Part shown: positions 13,898 through 25,859 of the stretch, one piece after another
Position numbering within the stretch: the stretch's first letter is position 1
How the letters are laid out: each line of letters begins with the position of its first letter
The notes under the pieces: model-generated
Database searches by the model: none
Seen by the model: the letters and a program-made list of their open reading frames with translations, nothing else
What the model was told of the DNA's origin: nothing
Program-made: the position numbers and the translations under genes
Assembly: GCA_033807695.1 (NCBI GenBank)
Contig: CM066301.1
Location: 4,915,576 to 4,979,575 of the forward strand
Direction: 5' to 3'
Origin: Daedaleopsis sinensis
Lineage: Eukaryota; Basidiomycota; Agaricomycetes; Polyporales; Polyporaceae
Length of the DNA stretch: 64,000 bases

Positions 13898-14279
13898 GTT
13901 GCGGAGAGAGGGCGCTGCTGAGCTGGCGGGGGATACCGGGAGATGATGAGATGGGCGTCGACGATGGGCGTCGACGATGGCGATGGGTGTGAGAGGCCAC
14001 CAAGATCTTCCCTCGCGTGATCCCTGTCCATAGGCGCGCGCTGGCACACGCGTCCCGCCCGGAGCTCGCTGCCCGCGTGGGCGTCGTCAATGCATGGGCG
14101 CGGCGGCGGGCGGCGGTGGACAGAGGCGGGCAGCGGCGGGGGCGGGGGGCGGGGGAGGAGTCGGGCGGGAGAGAGGACGGAGGGGGACGGTGGTGATGGG
14201 AGGCCGAATATGGGTAGGGCGCGGGAGATGCCGGGGGGTAGATATATGGGGGGAGGGAGGGAGGCCGGAACTAGAGCTC

Positions 14280-14803
14280 GTCCTCTCGCCGTCGCATGGT
14301 TCTCGTTTGAAGGCCTCCTCCTCGTCCTCCCCCGTCTTCGCTCCCTTCTCCCCGCCTAGCCCTCAGCCGTAACAAGGATACCGCCTGGAGTACGTCCTTC
14401 ACTCTCCCTGCACACACACAGCTAACCCCTTCTGCAGATCTCGCGACCCTTGCCGGCTTCTCCCCATCCGCCCTCCTCCCTCCCAAGCAAGACCTCAGCC
14501 TTCCAAACGTCCCCCTCCTCCTCTCCGCCGTCCTAGTCTGCTTTGAGCTCTCGCTCGCGACTAATCTACCCACAAGCCCCGACTCCGCCGCCATCGACTG
14601 TGCTGCTCGCCCCACCCCGTCACCCCCTCCTCCTCGAGATCTAGTCGGTTTCCGCTGAACTTCTTCGCGTACCCGTCTTCTCTCCCCGACCTCCCCTCTC
14701 ATCCCTGCTGTAAAACGCCCATCCGCACCCTAGACGATCGCAAGACTTCCCGTCCTTATCGCACACCATCCGCCCCTCTACGTCTGCAATCTCTTCTACA
14801 GCA
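14280..14803 (+). promoter_or_regulatory. Pyrimidine-rich promoter/leader of bHLH gene with probable 5'UTR intron
   Basis: The coding strand is strongly C/T-rich over some 500 bp, as is common upstream of fungal genes. A probable leader intron lies at 14,390-14,437 (GTACGT donor, AGCTAAC branch-like site, TTCTGCAG acceptor, 48 bp). No TATA box is visible. The pyrimidine-rich bias fades once the coding sequence starts at 14,804. Confidence 0.5.
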
Positions 14804-16282
14804 ATGGCCCTCCCGCTCTCCATCCCCGACTCGCCCTCCGCCGGCAACTCTCCCTCCTCTGACGGCTCAAACGGTCCCAACACCCCCGTCTCCCCCTCCA
14901 CCTCCCCCCAGACCCTCGCTCTCCCCCCGCCCATCGAAGGCGCCGCTCCCGCCCAGTCCGCCTCCCCCGTCAACCCCGCTCAGGCAAAGCGCAAGCCCAG
15001 CAGGCGTGCCAACACCGCAGAGCGCAGGGCAACCCACAACGCTGTCGAGCGAGCCCGCCGCGAGACTCTCAACGGCCGTTTCCTCGTACGTCCTTTTTTC
15101 GCTCAATCTTCCCATCTCCGCAGCCGCTGATCCCCCCGCCAAAAGGATCTCGCCGCCCTCCTCCCGAACCTCTCCCAGATCCGCCGCCCCTCCAAGTCCT
15201 CCATCGTCAACTCCTCCATCGCCCACATACACGCCTCTCGCCGCCACCGCCTCCTCGCCGCCCGCGAGCTCCGTCTCCTCAAGCTCGAGTCCGACGCCCT
15301 CCGCCGCGAACTCAACGAATGGCGCGACCGCTCCGGCCTCCCCCGCGTCGACGAGCCCGTCCGCGGCGAGGCCTTCCAGATGATCCTCTCTGGTGAGGTC
15401 GAGGTCCTCAACGTCGGCCCTATCGAGGAGGAAGGCGCCGAAGGCGAGTACGGCCCTGACGACTACCCCGAGGACGACTACCCCGCCCACGACGACGCTG
15501 CCATGGACGACCTCCGCGTCCCCCAGCAGCACCTCTCCCTCGCCTCCGCCAAGTCCGGCGAGGTCAACCCGTTCGCGCACAACGTCTCCCAGCCGCGCGG
15601 CGGCCTCCAGCTCCAGACCATCCTCCCCCGTCCCTCCACTCACGGCGGGCCCCACACCCCCATGATCGTCCAGAGCCCTTCCGCGGTCTCGTTCGAGAAC
15701 CCGGCCATGACCGCGGGCTTGTACGAGCCGCAGATCCACGCCCCCTTCCCCGGCGGCCAGTTCATGCCCGCCGTCCTCCACGACACCGTCGGCGACAAGG
15801 CCGCCTGGGCGCAGCAGATGTACGGCGCCCCGCAGGTCCCCGGCGGGCCCGCCGTCTTCTCCCCCACTTCCTCGCACGGCCACGGGGGCAACGTCTCGCC
15901 CCCGATGAACAGCCAGCAGCAGCAGGCGTACTTCCTCAACCTCCAGCGCCAGCAGCAGCAGCTCCTCCAGCAACAGCGCATGGCCGACGACGCGTCCCCG
16001 CCCGCCGGCGCCATCAACGTCCGCCGCGAGCGCAGCGGGAGCATCAACAGCATCGGCAGCAGCGGCTACGGCAGCCCCTCCAGCAACCCCGCCAGCTACG
16101 AGATGCCGAGCGTCCTCAACGTGAACGTCGTGCCCCGCACGTGGGACGACGGCCGCAACGGCATGGGCGGCATGAACATGAACATGGGTGCGATGGGCAT
16201 GGGCGGGATGATGATGAAGAGCGCGCCGATCGCGGTCGGCGGCGGGGGCAACAACCACGGCTACGCGGCCATGATGCTGTGA
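14804..16282 (+). CDS. bHLH transcription factor
   Basis: Exons 14,804-15,085 and 15,146-16,282, with a 60-bp phase-0 intron (GTACGT donor, CAAAAG acceptor), give 472 aa. The start has a favourable AGCAATGG context. Residues 1-60 are Ser/Pro-rich. The basic region at 73-86 holds His78, Glu82, Arg85 and Arg86 in the spacing of class B bHLH proteins, which contact the E-box CACGTG. Helix 1 ends at the exon junction. The loop and helix 2 (PNLSQIRRPSKSSIVNSSI) follow, then a charged leucine-spaced helix that could extend dimerisation. The rest is an acidic patch, Gln-rich segments near 195-220, and a Gly/Met-rich tail ending GGNNHGYAAMML. A nuclear dimeric transcription factor is the clear reading. 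The regulated pathway cannot be told from sequence. A long open frame on the opposite strand is a GC-rich shadow. Confidence 0.88.
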
Positions 16283-17439
16283 GCACCGTCTGCACTCGCT
16301 CTATGAATACCCCCCGCTCTCGTCGACGCGCGAAGATGCTCGACTAATGCCCGCCGTGTATGCCCCGCTCGCCTCAAGCCTATATGCCGTCCGCCTCCGT
16401 TGTATTTTTGCCCGGCCGTATCTATCTCCTGCCCCGCCCCGCCCCACGCTCGCTAGCTCGCCGCTGCCGGTTTTATATTGCTCGTGCCCTACACTACACC
16501 ACCCCCGCCGTACTCGATACCACCATCCTCCCCGCACCCGCCCCGCACACCCCGCATCGCATGCACATCATGTACCATCGCACCCCCCTCGAAAGAAGGC
16601 CCAGCCCGCCCAGTTGTTGTGTACCTCCACGCTCGCTTGTCACTATCGCTGCTATTACCATCACACTTGCACGCCCCCTCGCGCTCCTCGCGCGCGCTCA
16701 GTCGGAAACGTGTGACCGCGCCCGGCCGCGTCCCCCACGCTCGTTCTCGTCGCTGCTTCTCGCTCCTCCTCGCGCGGAGGCTGCGAGCATCCGCCGGCGG
16801 CGGAGTCTTCCGTCTCCGTCGCTCGCGCCCACGCTCGTTCTCGCTTTCGCGTTCGGTCCTGTTGCTTCTGTCCTTTTCGTTCTGGTTCCGCTATCTTTAT
16901 ACCCCGGGCTCGGCCGTCCTCTGCGAGGACGCGCGCGGTCGTGCGTATGCGTGGTGGGTGCCTTCGAGCACGTATTCTGTGAGGATGTAGTGTAGTTGTA
17001 GCGTAGTACGAGTCTAATAGGTGCTGATGCGCGCACGCGGCGGTCTGTAGTAGTCGTTGAATACAGGCAGCTCGTCCTGCGTCGTCGGTGCTGGATGTCT
17101 GTTCGTGGTGTACTCTAGCGTTGGGGTTTGCCGAGGTGAGTACTTGGTTTTGCAGCTTGCTGTATACGTATGGGTTGTGTGTGGTGGATGTGGATCACAG
17201 CATTGGTCATATGATGGGATGGAGCCTCGCGGACGCGGAGGTGAGTTTCTTCCGTGTGCGTGCGCTGATGGTGGCGAGCTAACCCGTTCTGTTCTGGTCT
17301 GGTCTGTTCTGTTCTGGCGTGCGGGACTGGCGCTGCTGGACGTGGACGTCGTCGTTCTTAGGACCGGGGGCAGGTGAGCGCGGACGCGGGCGCGGCGGAC
17401 GAACTTAGGAGATCTGAAGGGACTAGTAGTGCGCGTCCT
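16283..17439. other. Downstream flank, no gene seen
   Basis: Pyrimidine-rich and C-rich to about 16,990, then GT-rich. A TCTGTTCTGG-type simple repeat occurs at about 17,286-17,330. Frames open here lack start context, splice structure or known motifs. Confidence 0.5.
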
Positions 17440-18620
17440 CGGGCTCGGGCTGGCGGCGCGCGGATCCTTGGACTTCAGAATTCAAGCGTTCAAGTGTGCT
17501 CGGAATCCGGATATCATCAGGCGATTCGACGGAACCCGTGACCGTCAACGGTTGTTTGTTTGAGGTTCGACGGACGGTCTAGCTGGATATGTCGTGCTGC
17601 ATTGATGGATATCGCTTGGAAATCAAATATTGGCTGGCCGCGGGCACTGGCAGTTGCAGGTGAGTACTATATACTTAACTACGAATCGTTTGACTCTTGC
17701 CAGTTGAATGCGCTGTGTTTAGGTGCGCAATGGTTCACGCCCGCGAATCTTGGGATCTCAAGCGTGCTCATGCGATTGAGTTCGTCTAGCTGAACACGTC
17801 GTGCCACAGGGGCCCTCGTCTTACAGTCCTCGCATGGCAGGATGTCCGATGACCCGCAATCGATGATGCACGGTATAGTTCGTGCTCGGACGAGCACAGA
17901 TAACGAGGAGGAACCTCGTCTCGACGGTCTCGATATGGACGGCGCAGAGATATGTGCTCAAGGTACGTAAGTACATACACGCGGCCGCCAGAGGAGGAGA
18001 AACTTACGCTCGATCTTTGTGCAATCTGTCGTACAGGGCTGCTGTAAGTACGTGTGTCGAATACGGTCGTCATCGTTCTTCTGAACGGGACTAGGTGACT
18101 GGCAGCCAAGCATCCTCTGTCGCGATCGCGCTGGTGAGCTGTGGCAAGTCTAGTATGTGGGCCATGTTTAACATCCCGTCGCTGTTGTCCTGCAGGCTGA
18201 CGAATTCTACGAAGGCACTGGGCTCATAGTGCGCGCGTCCTGGAGCTCGGGGTGGTTCGCGGCGCACGAATCCTTGGACGTCAAGTGTCAAGCGTGCTGA
18301 TGCGATTCGAGAGAAGCAAGCCCGTGACCGTTAACGTTTGTTTCTTTGACGGTTCGACGGGATGGTTTAGCTGAATCTGTCGTGCTATAGGGGGCCTTAA
18401 GTTGTTTGGCGGTTCTCGCGTGGCCGGGTGACCAGTAACTGGCGATCGATGATGCACGATGCACGAGTAACGTCGCCACGACGGTCTTGATTTGGAGTGC
18501 GCAGAGAGACGTGCTGGAGGAGGTACGTAAGGACATAATAGTGCACGCCTCTGCAGATGCCGGAGGTCCGAGGAGGAGGAACCCCCGTTCGATCTTCGCG
18601 CAATCTGTTGCGAGGCTAAC
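17440..18620. repeat. Diverged direct duplication, period ~580-790 bp
   Basis: 17,530-18,035 and 18,295-18,613 share blocks in the same order: CCCGTGACCGT-AACG, TTTGTTT, TTCGACGG, TAGCTGAA-C-GTCGTGC, GGGGCC, ATCGATGATGCACG, CGACGGTCT-GAT, GTACGTAAG, GCAATCTGT. Both copies carry splice-like GTACGTAAG motifs in the same place, so the ancestor may have been transcribed and spliced. No conserved reading frame was found. Confidence 0.65.
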
Positions 18621-21224
18621 CCCTTCCATCTCGCCGCGCCCTCGACCGTCTCGGGGCTCTCCCAGGTTCATCTCGCGCGCGGGGGATGTACTCGCTTGTC
18701 GGCAATCGACAATAGCCCGCGACGCGCGTCGTGCGTGTACAGCACCTGCGGGCCGCAGAGGTCCGCACGCGCAGCCTCGAGGCGGGCAAGGTTTTTGATC
18801 GCGGCGCGAGGCGAGGCGAATCGGGGGATCCGAGGATCTGGATGGGAGTTGGGGTTCATCTGGACTATTCGGTAGAGAACGCGCGGCGGGCTGCTCGGGG
18901 AGAACGCGATCAGGCGAGGGGGCCCTGGGAGCTCGGATGCCTTTTGGGGGAGGGGGGAGGGGGCTCGATTCTCAGCGTCAGTGGCTGCTGGCGAGTCGGA
19001 GGAGGGGGAAGGGGGATCATTCGGTACGTAACGGTTCTGTTCTGTTCTGTATACGCGTTATGCGAGCATGCATGTAGCATCCTGCCATCGGCTGGGTAGA
19101 TTTTGGTGTTCGAGTGTTGGGTGCAAAGGTCGAATGGAGAGATGGCTATTGGTCGTTGCACCGCACTCTGAGATGTTGAGAGCTGGAAAGAGCTCGGTTG
19201 GGATCGTGATCCCACCCGGTCGCGGATGATAAGAGTCGGTGCGCAGTACATGCATGCTCCGCAGCGAGTCTGAGGTCGGCCGGCCGACCAGGGAGAACCT
19301 GCGAAACAAAGCTGTACCCCGTGCTTGAAGTCGGATCTGGGAACAAGGGCCAAGGCGGGACGTGCGCCGTGTGCCGAGGTAAGCACCGTAAATGACCAGA
19401 TGAACACTGCACCCACTCACGGCCGTCCCTTTGTCCGCGTCAGGTTGCCGGTGTTTGGGTTACAGTCGAGCCTTCCCGTTGCGTCCGGATCGGGAGGACA
19501 AGCATCCTAGGCTGAAGCTTCGTCGGCGGACGCCCTGCCCATGACCAAGGAAGAACTAGAAGGACGTCAACTCTGCTCTGCGAAGGGCGAGGTTACCCCG
19601 CGGCGGTCAGACTCACGCTCGCGTGCCCCCTTGTCCTTGCGCGTGCGCCCCGCATCTCCCCCTCCAGGGCAAAGGAAGCCACTCCAGTGACTCCTGCTCT
19701 ACACACTGGCGGCTGACGGTGACGGCGAGGTGCCAGTCCATGTCAGATAGCGTTGCGCGAGGCGCGCTTCTGCCTTCTCCCGCTACCACTGGCCTCTGCA
19801 GAGCATTAGCTCGGGACGCCGCGAGGGACCTTCGGTCGTAATTTGCGGGACTTGGGCGCGCCGAGACGGCGTATGGGGTGCGGCCAGTGTCAGTACCACT
19901 CAGTGACTGTGCGGTACCTGTCGCTGGGCTACTGGTTTCCGTGGTCCGTCATCCGGGGGCTCTCCGATCTAATATTGAAGAGGAACGTGCGCGTGCACGA
20001 GACCGGAGAGACGTCATCGGTGGGCTTGAATCAAGCTCACGTCTGAAAAGAACAGCGCGAGATGAGGGATGAGAGACAGGGGAGAAAGTGTGAGCTTACC
20101 GAAACGGGCGGTCCCTGTGGCCGGGTATGTTCGAGCGATCCAGTCGTCACCTCCCGGACACTCGACGGGGACTCTGAGGTCAGAGAGGAAGGCGGAAGGC
20201 TGCGGACGGTGCTGCTACGCTGCGGTCACCGGACACGGCCGCTGAGGTCGTCAACGTCCGAGTCCGTCTATATTTGTTTTGCACGGCGGGCCGGCGGATG
20301 CGGAACGATGATGGTTGTGGTCGTTGTGCGGCGGGGCCCTCAGACTGTGGAGTCGAGTTCGAGCGTGGTTCGAAAGCTTTGCAGGGCGATTGCGTCCGGC
20401 GGCCGGGAGAGGGGGAAGGAGGGCGAGAGTGACCAAACGGGTGTCTGCGATGCCACGGTCATCGTCGGACAGAATGACGTCCTGTGTGCGGAGATGAGTT
20501 TCGTCAGTGGGTCTGGACGCGGGGGGATAGTACGCTACTAACTCGGAGTTAGTCGTTACATGTTCGAGGCGGCGCGCTCGCAGCAGTGCTGGTTGACGTA
20601 CCACTTGCGTGCATTGCTCCAACGTTGCTCTTGGAAAAAGATTGATGCTAGACAGTGACTCAGAGATGTTCAGTGTGCAACTGGCGCATGCAGACTCATG
20701 ACGACCGGCGTGCGGTGGGTCGTCTAACGGGCACAGACTCATGATAGCCCGTCCGTGACTGTGTCGATGGGGACTGACGGCAGTAGTAACGTGCTGAGCT
20801 CGGATGCGCCGACGAAAGGAGACCCGGGATTCGCGACGTGCGGGAGTCCTCGGTCACATGCGTCGGAAATTGGAGTCGTTCCCCGTCTTCCCCTGTAGCG
20901 CATATCCACGAAGCGGAGTTGGCGAAGGCTCGAAGATGTTCGAATGATTAGCGACGTGCTCGTCGCTGGCTGAAGTGCTCCTGTCGAAGGAGACGGTAGA
21001 TGTTGAGCGTCGGGAGCAGTGCTCCAAAGCTGGCAGAGTATCAGCAGGCGCAGAGAGTGCATATGCGCTGTGCGCGGATGGTCGCTATCTCGCAATCATC
21101 GCGCGCACCATGAAACCTAGACACACGTCCCAATTCAGAGTCCCGAGGCCCGCCCAAGCCCGCGATAGACAAACGGCGTTGGTCTCCCAACCCAACAGTG
21201 CTCACCTATCCCGCCCAGCCGCTC
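18621..21224. other. Gene-poor interval
   Basis: No supported gene. Frames up to about 180 codons are present on both strands but overlap one another, carry no recognisable motifs and lack a consistent splice chain. Confidence 0.45.
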
Positions 21225-21254
21225 TCCTGTCCTGTCCTGTCCTGTCCTGTCCTC
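21225..21254. repeat. (TCCTG)n microsatellite
   Basis: Six near-perfect pentanucleotide units just beyond the 3' end of the minus-strand P450 gene. Confidence 0.9.
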
Positions 21255-21274
21255 CCTACCCTTCCGCCCACGGC

Positions 21275-23729
21275 CTACCGGCGCTCCAACACAACAGGAA
21301 GCGCAGGCCGTGTCGCGCTGAAGTAGTCCCGAAACTCGCGCTCGTACGCATTCGCATCCCACCCTTTGCCCTCGCGTGGGCGCAGCCGGAAACGCTGCAA
21401 GATCGCACAGAGCACGGTCCTGAGCTCGACCTGCGCGAGCCCCTTACCGGGGCAGTTCATCGGCCCGTGCGAGAACGCGAGGAAGGCGGTGTCGTTGTGC
21501 ACGAACGCGGGCTTTGACGCGGACGCGGGCGCGGCGTCCAGGTGCAGCGCGGCGAATGTCGGCCGCGGGGCGGACGAGGACGGGGACGGAGACAAGGGAA
21601 AGGGTGCGTCCGCGAGCGACATGTGGCCGGCTGCGACGAGCCAGCGCTCGGGCCAGAACGCGTCCGGGCAGACAAAGTTGCGCGCGTCGCGGTGCAGACA
21701 CCATGGCGGGACGTGCACCTTCGTCCCCGGCGGGAGGTAACTGGGCACGTAAGGCGGGTGCGGGTGCGTAGCGCGAGAAGAGAGTGGAGAGTAGCAATCA
21801 GTACCATTCGAGCGGGGTCAAAGTCGCTACTAGTCAGTACTCACAGAGAGCCGAGGGTCACCGCGCTGCTCGAGTGCGGGACTGCACGCTGTGTGCTGAT
21901 CGGGACGGGCGGGAACAGGCGAAGAGCTTCGTGTCTGCGGAACCAAAGCACCGCGGACCAAAGGAGAGCAGAATGTGCGTCAGCACATAATAGAACTGCG
22001 AAGGGAAAGCGACTGACATGACCGCCTGCAGGTAGTGCATCCCGCGCATGCGTTCAGCCGCGAACGGGATGCTTTCTCCTGAGGGAAAGAACCGGTCGAC
22101 CTCGTCCTGTAAACGCGCATACTTGTCCGGGTGCGCGAGCAGACAGAAGAACGTGCTCGTGAGCGTGGAGGAGACTGTGTCCGAGCCAGCCACGACTGCG
22201 AGCACGCCGTCATCGACGAGTTGCTGAGTCGGAGGCGGCTCCTTGTCCGGCTGGTCTTCGTTGTTCTGCGCGAGCCCAGACGGAAACGTCGGACACGGAC
22301 AGGGATCCGACAAATAAATATCAAGTATTCAATCAATGACTGTTAGCTGGCAGTATAATCGGGCGGCGGGTGCACGCACCAAATAGTGGAAGAGATCGCG
22401 CGAGCTCAATCCGCGTGCGATGCGTTTGCTCGCGAGCTCCCTGCCACGAGCCATGAGCGTATTCAGCGGGCCCGCCACGCCTGGGATGTAGCCGAGGTAG
22501 ATCCCGAACCACGGCAGATGGGCTATGAAGGTCCCAAGCCTGAAATGAAATACACACGGACTCGATGAGCACGGACGGAAGATGATACGAAGGGTGGCCC
22601 CTGATCAAGGCGTACTTCATGCTCCCTTCGATGACGGACCAGATGTTGTTGGTGTCGCCGTCCGTGAGGAGCTCTGAGCCGCCGCCGAAGCTAGACATGT
22701 GTCAGTGCGATTGGCACGGACGCGTTGATAGGAGAGACACGCACGCCATGTCCGACACGAAATCGTACCTGCCGCACACAGTCACGACGTGGCACACATC
22801 AGCACACGCGCCACGATCGCTGGGACAAGCTCAAGAGCGCAACTTACGAGAACATGCTGATCCAGTCGCCGAGGACGACTTCGCCCTCCTGTTGCTCGAG
22901 CCGTTTCACGAGCTGCATTGCTCTAGCGGCGACGATCTCTTCGTACTCCCTGATGGCGTTCGGTCCAAGCCCGCGGTTCCAGGCGCGGCGGCGGCGAAGG
23001 TGGAGGTCCGTGTCCTGTATACCGATCATGGGCAGATTGGTGTCGGACATGAAGCCTCCTACAAAGTCTGCGAGGCGTCAGCTTTTTGTCCTGTACCGAG
23101 ACGGGAGTGGAGTGCGTACAGGGGCCCTTTGGCAAGCCGGATGCTCCGAGGAGAGGGACGATGAGTGATGAATCGATGATGGACAACTGGTTGGGACCTA
23201 TGAGAAGGATTGGTGCTGAGTACGTCTATCCTGAGATTTTCGGAGGTACCTATGCGGACAATATCGCCGTATCGTGCGTGCCAGGACATGAGATCCTTGT
23301 GTCGCATACCAGAGAAGGAGCGAAATGCTGGGAACCAAAGTGTGATGCGCGGCAGAAGAGGACCAGGATAGCGAGCGAGAGCATGTACAGGAGAAAGGCG
23401 ATAGAGTGCTACGAGGAATGCAAGTTCAGCGAGGTAGATCTGGAGAGAGAGAAGCAATGTGTTGGGGTCGAACGGTACCTCGAAGCTGGACGACGAGCGC
23501 CAAGGGACAGGCGAGTGGTATGCAGCCACGATACTTGGCGGGACGAGAAGTAAAAGAGCATGGAGAGAGATATGGTATGTCTCGTATCTGCGGAATACTT
23601 GGTGCGCAGCCTGCCAGTAGATCTCGTTATCAGACCGTCGAGAGAGCGGGAGGAGGGGAGATTCCGACGCACGAAAGCAAAGGGAGCCGCTATTGTTGCA
23701 ATCTGAGCAGCCGGAGGTCCTGAAGCCAT
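21275..23729 (-). CDS. Cytochrome P450 monooxygenase, 10 exons
   Basis: Minus-strand exons: 23729-23673, 23610-23250, 23197-23120, 23067-22848, 22768-22745, 22690-22589, 22539-22380, 22265-22018, 21934-21845, 21740-21275. All nine introns (49-114 bp) have GT-AG ends and every junction keeps phase, giving 582 aa. The N-terminus is hydrophobic (a stretch near 30-50 and another near 65-85), then a RYPGP proline hinge, as expected for an ER-anchored enzyme. The oxygen-binding I helix reads AGSDT at 341-345, the K helix ExxR is Glu400-Arg403, a FWPERW segment follows near 457, and the heme loop FSHGPMNCPG places the axial thiolate at Cys524. It should hydroxylate a lipophilic substrate with electrons from CPR. 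The layout resembles P450 families expanded in wood-decay basidiomycetes. Family and substrate are not assignable here. No biosynthetic neighbours are present. The gene looks intact. Confidence 0.93.
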
Positions 23730-24331
23730 AACAATTGGGCGGTTCACCAGCAAGGAGGTTGGTAGGTATAGGAGAGCCGCTAGCCAACGTCAGACGGAGC
23801 ACGGATGGGGCAGAACTTGTTATGTTCCGAGCAGAAGAAGAACGTCGGCGATACTGCGTCACAGCAACGAGAGTTGGCGGGAGGCTGGAGCACCCTATTA
23901 AGAGTATGTGCGATGCTGGCGCCGATTTGACTGGAGCCGGGGGGCATGTACTACCTTGCTTCGCATATATACGCGCTGCAGGTGGGAAATGCGGTCAGGA
24001 GAAACACGCTAGAAGACCACTAATTACGAAGCTTGAAAGATTGGCCGTTGATACTAGGTCGATGCTTACCTGGTTGTTACTCTCGTATACCAACCGTCGA
24101 GTGCGTGGAGGTTGTGTGCACGCGGCGTTCCTCGCAGCCAGCGAAGGTGGATCAGGCGGAGTCCAAAAGTAGGCTTCGAGGAGAAGCGGAGTACGTATTG
24201 GGGTCGTAAGCGCTCTCTTATGTTGAACTTGCACCTTCACTTGAGTACGTATGGATTCCTCCAGTACTCGGCTCAAGGGTCCTTGAATCTAACGTGTTGT
24301 GCATTGCTGCTAGCACTAGCTTGACCGCCGG
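23730..24331. other. Intergenic spacer upstream of the P450
   Basis: No gene or repeat recognised. It should contain the P450 promoter (reading leftward). No TATA box is evident. Confidence 0.5.
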
Positions 24332-24990
24332 ATGCTGCTAGGAGCCTTCTCTCTGGCTCGCGCTCCTCGTCTGCTCCGCTCTCCTTCGCTGCTCAGACGA
24401 CTGTCTCTATCTATGTGGTCCCAAATGCGCTTGCAGTGACTGCGGCACCCGTAGAAGCCGCAAAGCTCTGACAACCGACTTCGGCCAGCGCGTCAAAGGC
24501 CCGCGAAAACAGGAACTACGCACCTGTTCTATGGCGAGTACATCACCGCGCTTTTACTTGGAGACAAGTTCGAGCAGAATGCCGGAGATGAAAAGCGAGA
24601 GGTCGTGTGGAAGGTCATCGCGAGCGGGATCAAGACAGTGCGAGAGTTGGAGGGGAGGTGTCTGTAGAGGGCAGCAACACTCTCGTGGACGCGTCGCAAG
24701 ACCCGCATGCTGCAGGTACGTGCATTTAGTGCTTATCCGTCCCCGAGCTACATCATGCGATGTGCGACATCCCCTAGCTGTCTGTGCGCATCTTGCGCTT
24801 TACTACTTCACCCTCGACGAAACCTACCTCTGCTATCGATCTCGCATCATTGTTCCGCTCCCCGACAAACTATCACTGTCCCCACTCAATCCGGAACTCG
24901 GGTGGCAAACGGGTGTCATCTATGCCGAGGCTCAGAACCTCGCGCACACATTGCGACTGTTGAAATCGCTGGGTTTGTCAATCACGCTGG
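24332..24990 (+). pseudogene. Broken 5' fragment of M17 leucine aminopeptidase
   Basis: Pieces of the N-terminal part of a cytosol/leucine aminopeptidase (peptidase family M17) can be read in order but in changing frames. They are an Arg/Leu-rich leader from ATG 24,332, a VPNALAVTAAP segment (24,418), a DFGQRVKG segment (24,468), a long block with YGEYITALLLGDKFEQ (24,530), a DASQDPHAA block (from 24,655), then after an intron (GTACGT at about 24,715 to CCCCTAG at about 24,779) HLALYYFTL and GVIYAEAQNLAHTL up to 24,953. At least four frame changes are present, one being a missing G near 24,652. The metal-binding catalytic half is absent. An intron is retained, so this is a DNA-level copy rather than a retrocopy. 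The family call rests on motif resemblance alone. Confidence 0.7.
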
Positions 24991-25069
24991 TAACATGTAT
25001 CCTAGCTGAACTCACCACGCGATACGTCGTCTAGGTCGGGGGGAATTGACGAAAGGTGGTGCATCGACC

Positions 25070-25853
25070 ATGTCCTTCGTCCGAGCTGTTGTATGTCTTC
25101 CTACTCCTCGCTCTCTCAGAATGGTCTCTGATGTCACGCTCGCAGGTCGCGAACGCACGGCGGCTCTCGACGGCCCCGCCGCGCTCTGCAAACTTGTTCA
25201 ACCTCCCGTATTGGTTGCTTGGCGGCGGTAAACTCCGTCGCTCTTTCTAGCTTGCTTTCTCCGAACTGTTGTGCAGGAGTGAATGGCCTCTCTGGCTACA
25301 TGTACCTCTATGGTTTGCCTTCCGCTGCCGCCGCGCCCGCCAGACCGACGATCTCGCACGAGAGCGCGCTCGACCCCCAGACCTTCCTCGACTTTAAGCT
25401 CAAAAAGGTCAAGCCCTACAACTACGACACCGCAAAGTACGTGTTCTCGCTCGATTCTCCGCCTCTCGTCCCGACCTCCAACACAGATTCATCTTCGAGC
25501 TCCCTCCCGACGCCGCTGCCCGACTCCCCGTCGCCTCATGTGTCGTCTTCAAGTCCGCCCAGGACTCCTCCAAGCCCCTCCTCGACGACAAGGGCAATCC
25601 CGTCATCCGCCTCTATACCCCCATCTCCCCCTCCGACCAGCTCACCTTCCTCGTCAAAGAGTACGACCAGGGCAAGATGTCCAAGTATTTTCATGAGTCG
25701 GCCGTCGGCGACAAGCCATCAAGGGCCTCATCCCCAAGTTCGAATACAAGGGTTCGTGCGTTTTCGATTCTTTTCGTGCGCGCGCTGCTGACATCGTATC
25801 TCCGCAGTAAACCAGTTTGACCAGGTTGGCATTATCGCGGGCGGCAGCAGAAT
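25070..25853 (+). pseudogene. MCR1: Truncated NADH-cytochrome b5 reductase (MCR1-like)
   Basis: Starts MSFVRAV at 25,070. Exons 25070-25090, 25146-25227, 25277-25436 and 25487 onward splice in phase. The product has a basic N-terminus, a glycine-rich hydrophobic stretch, ALDPQTFLDFKL, and the FAD-binding core with RLYTPISPSDQLTF and QGKMSKYFHE, as in the mitochondrial b5 reductase that passes electrons from NADH to cytochrome b5. At about 25,715 the frame breaks. Relative to the expected DK-AIKG segment four bases appear to be missing, after which IPKFEYK and, past another intron, NQFDQVGIIAGG continue in a new frame. The glycine motif reads GGSR instead of the usual GGSG, and the NADH-binding domain after it cannot be found. 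It is therefore a non-functional or truncated copy. It starts 40-80 bp after the aminopeptidase remnant. Confidence 0.8.
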
Positions 25854-25859
25854 GTGCGT

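Larger units (their letters stand above)
1568..14279. other. 13 kb gene-poor interval with decayed repeats
   Basis: No reading frame here has a recognisable domain, a convincing exon-intron chain or coding-like composition. The many short open frames overlap on both strands, as expected for GC-rich non-coding DNA. What can be seen are several diverged local duplications (listed separately), short simple repeats such as CATGCA at about 10,429-10,448, and a 14-bp direct repeat near 5,760-5,785. No tRNA or rRNA signature was found. The stretch may hold old mobile-element remains or unrecognised non-coding transcripts. Confidence 0.5.

Noticed and set aside
13428..14090. 220-codon minus-strand frame before the bHLH gene
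   Set aside because: Ser/Pro/Arg low-complexity sequence containing a 23-bp tandem duplication that does not preserve frame. No domain and no start context.
14867..16258. 463-codon open frame on the minus strand, antisense to the bHLH gene
   Set aside because: It is Ala/Gly/Val-rich with no motif and exists because the bHLH coding strand is GC-rich at third positions. The sense strand has a clear bHLH domain and intron.
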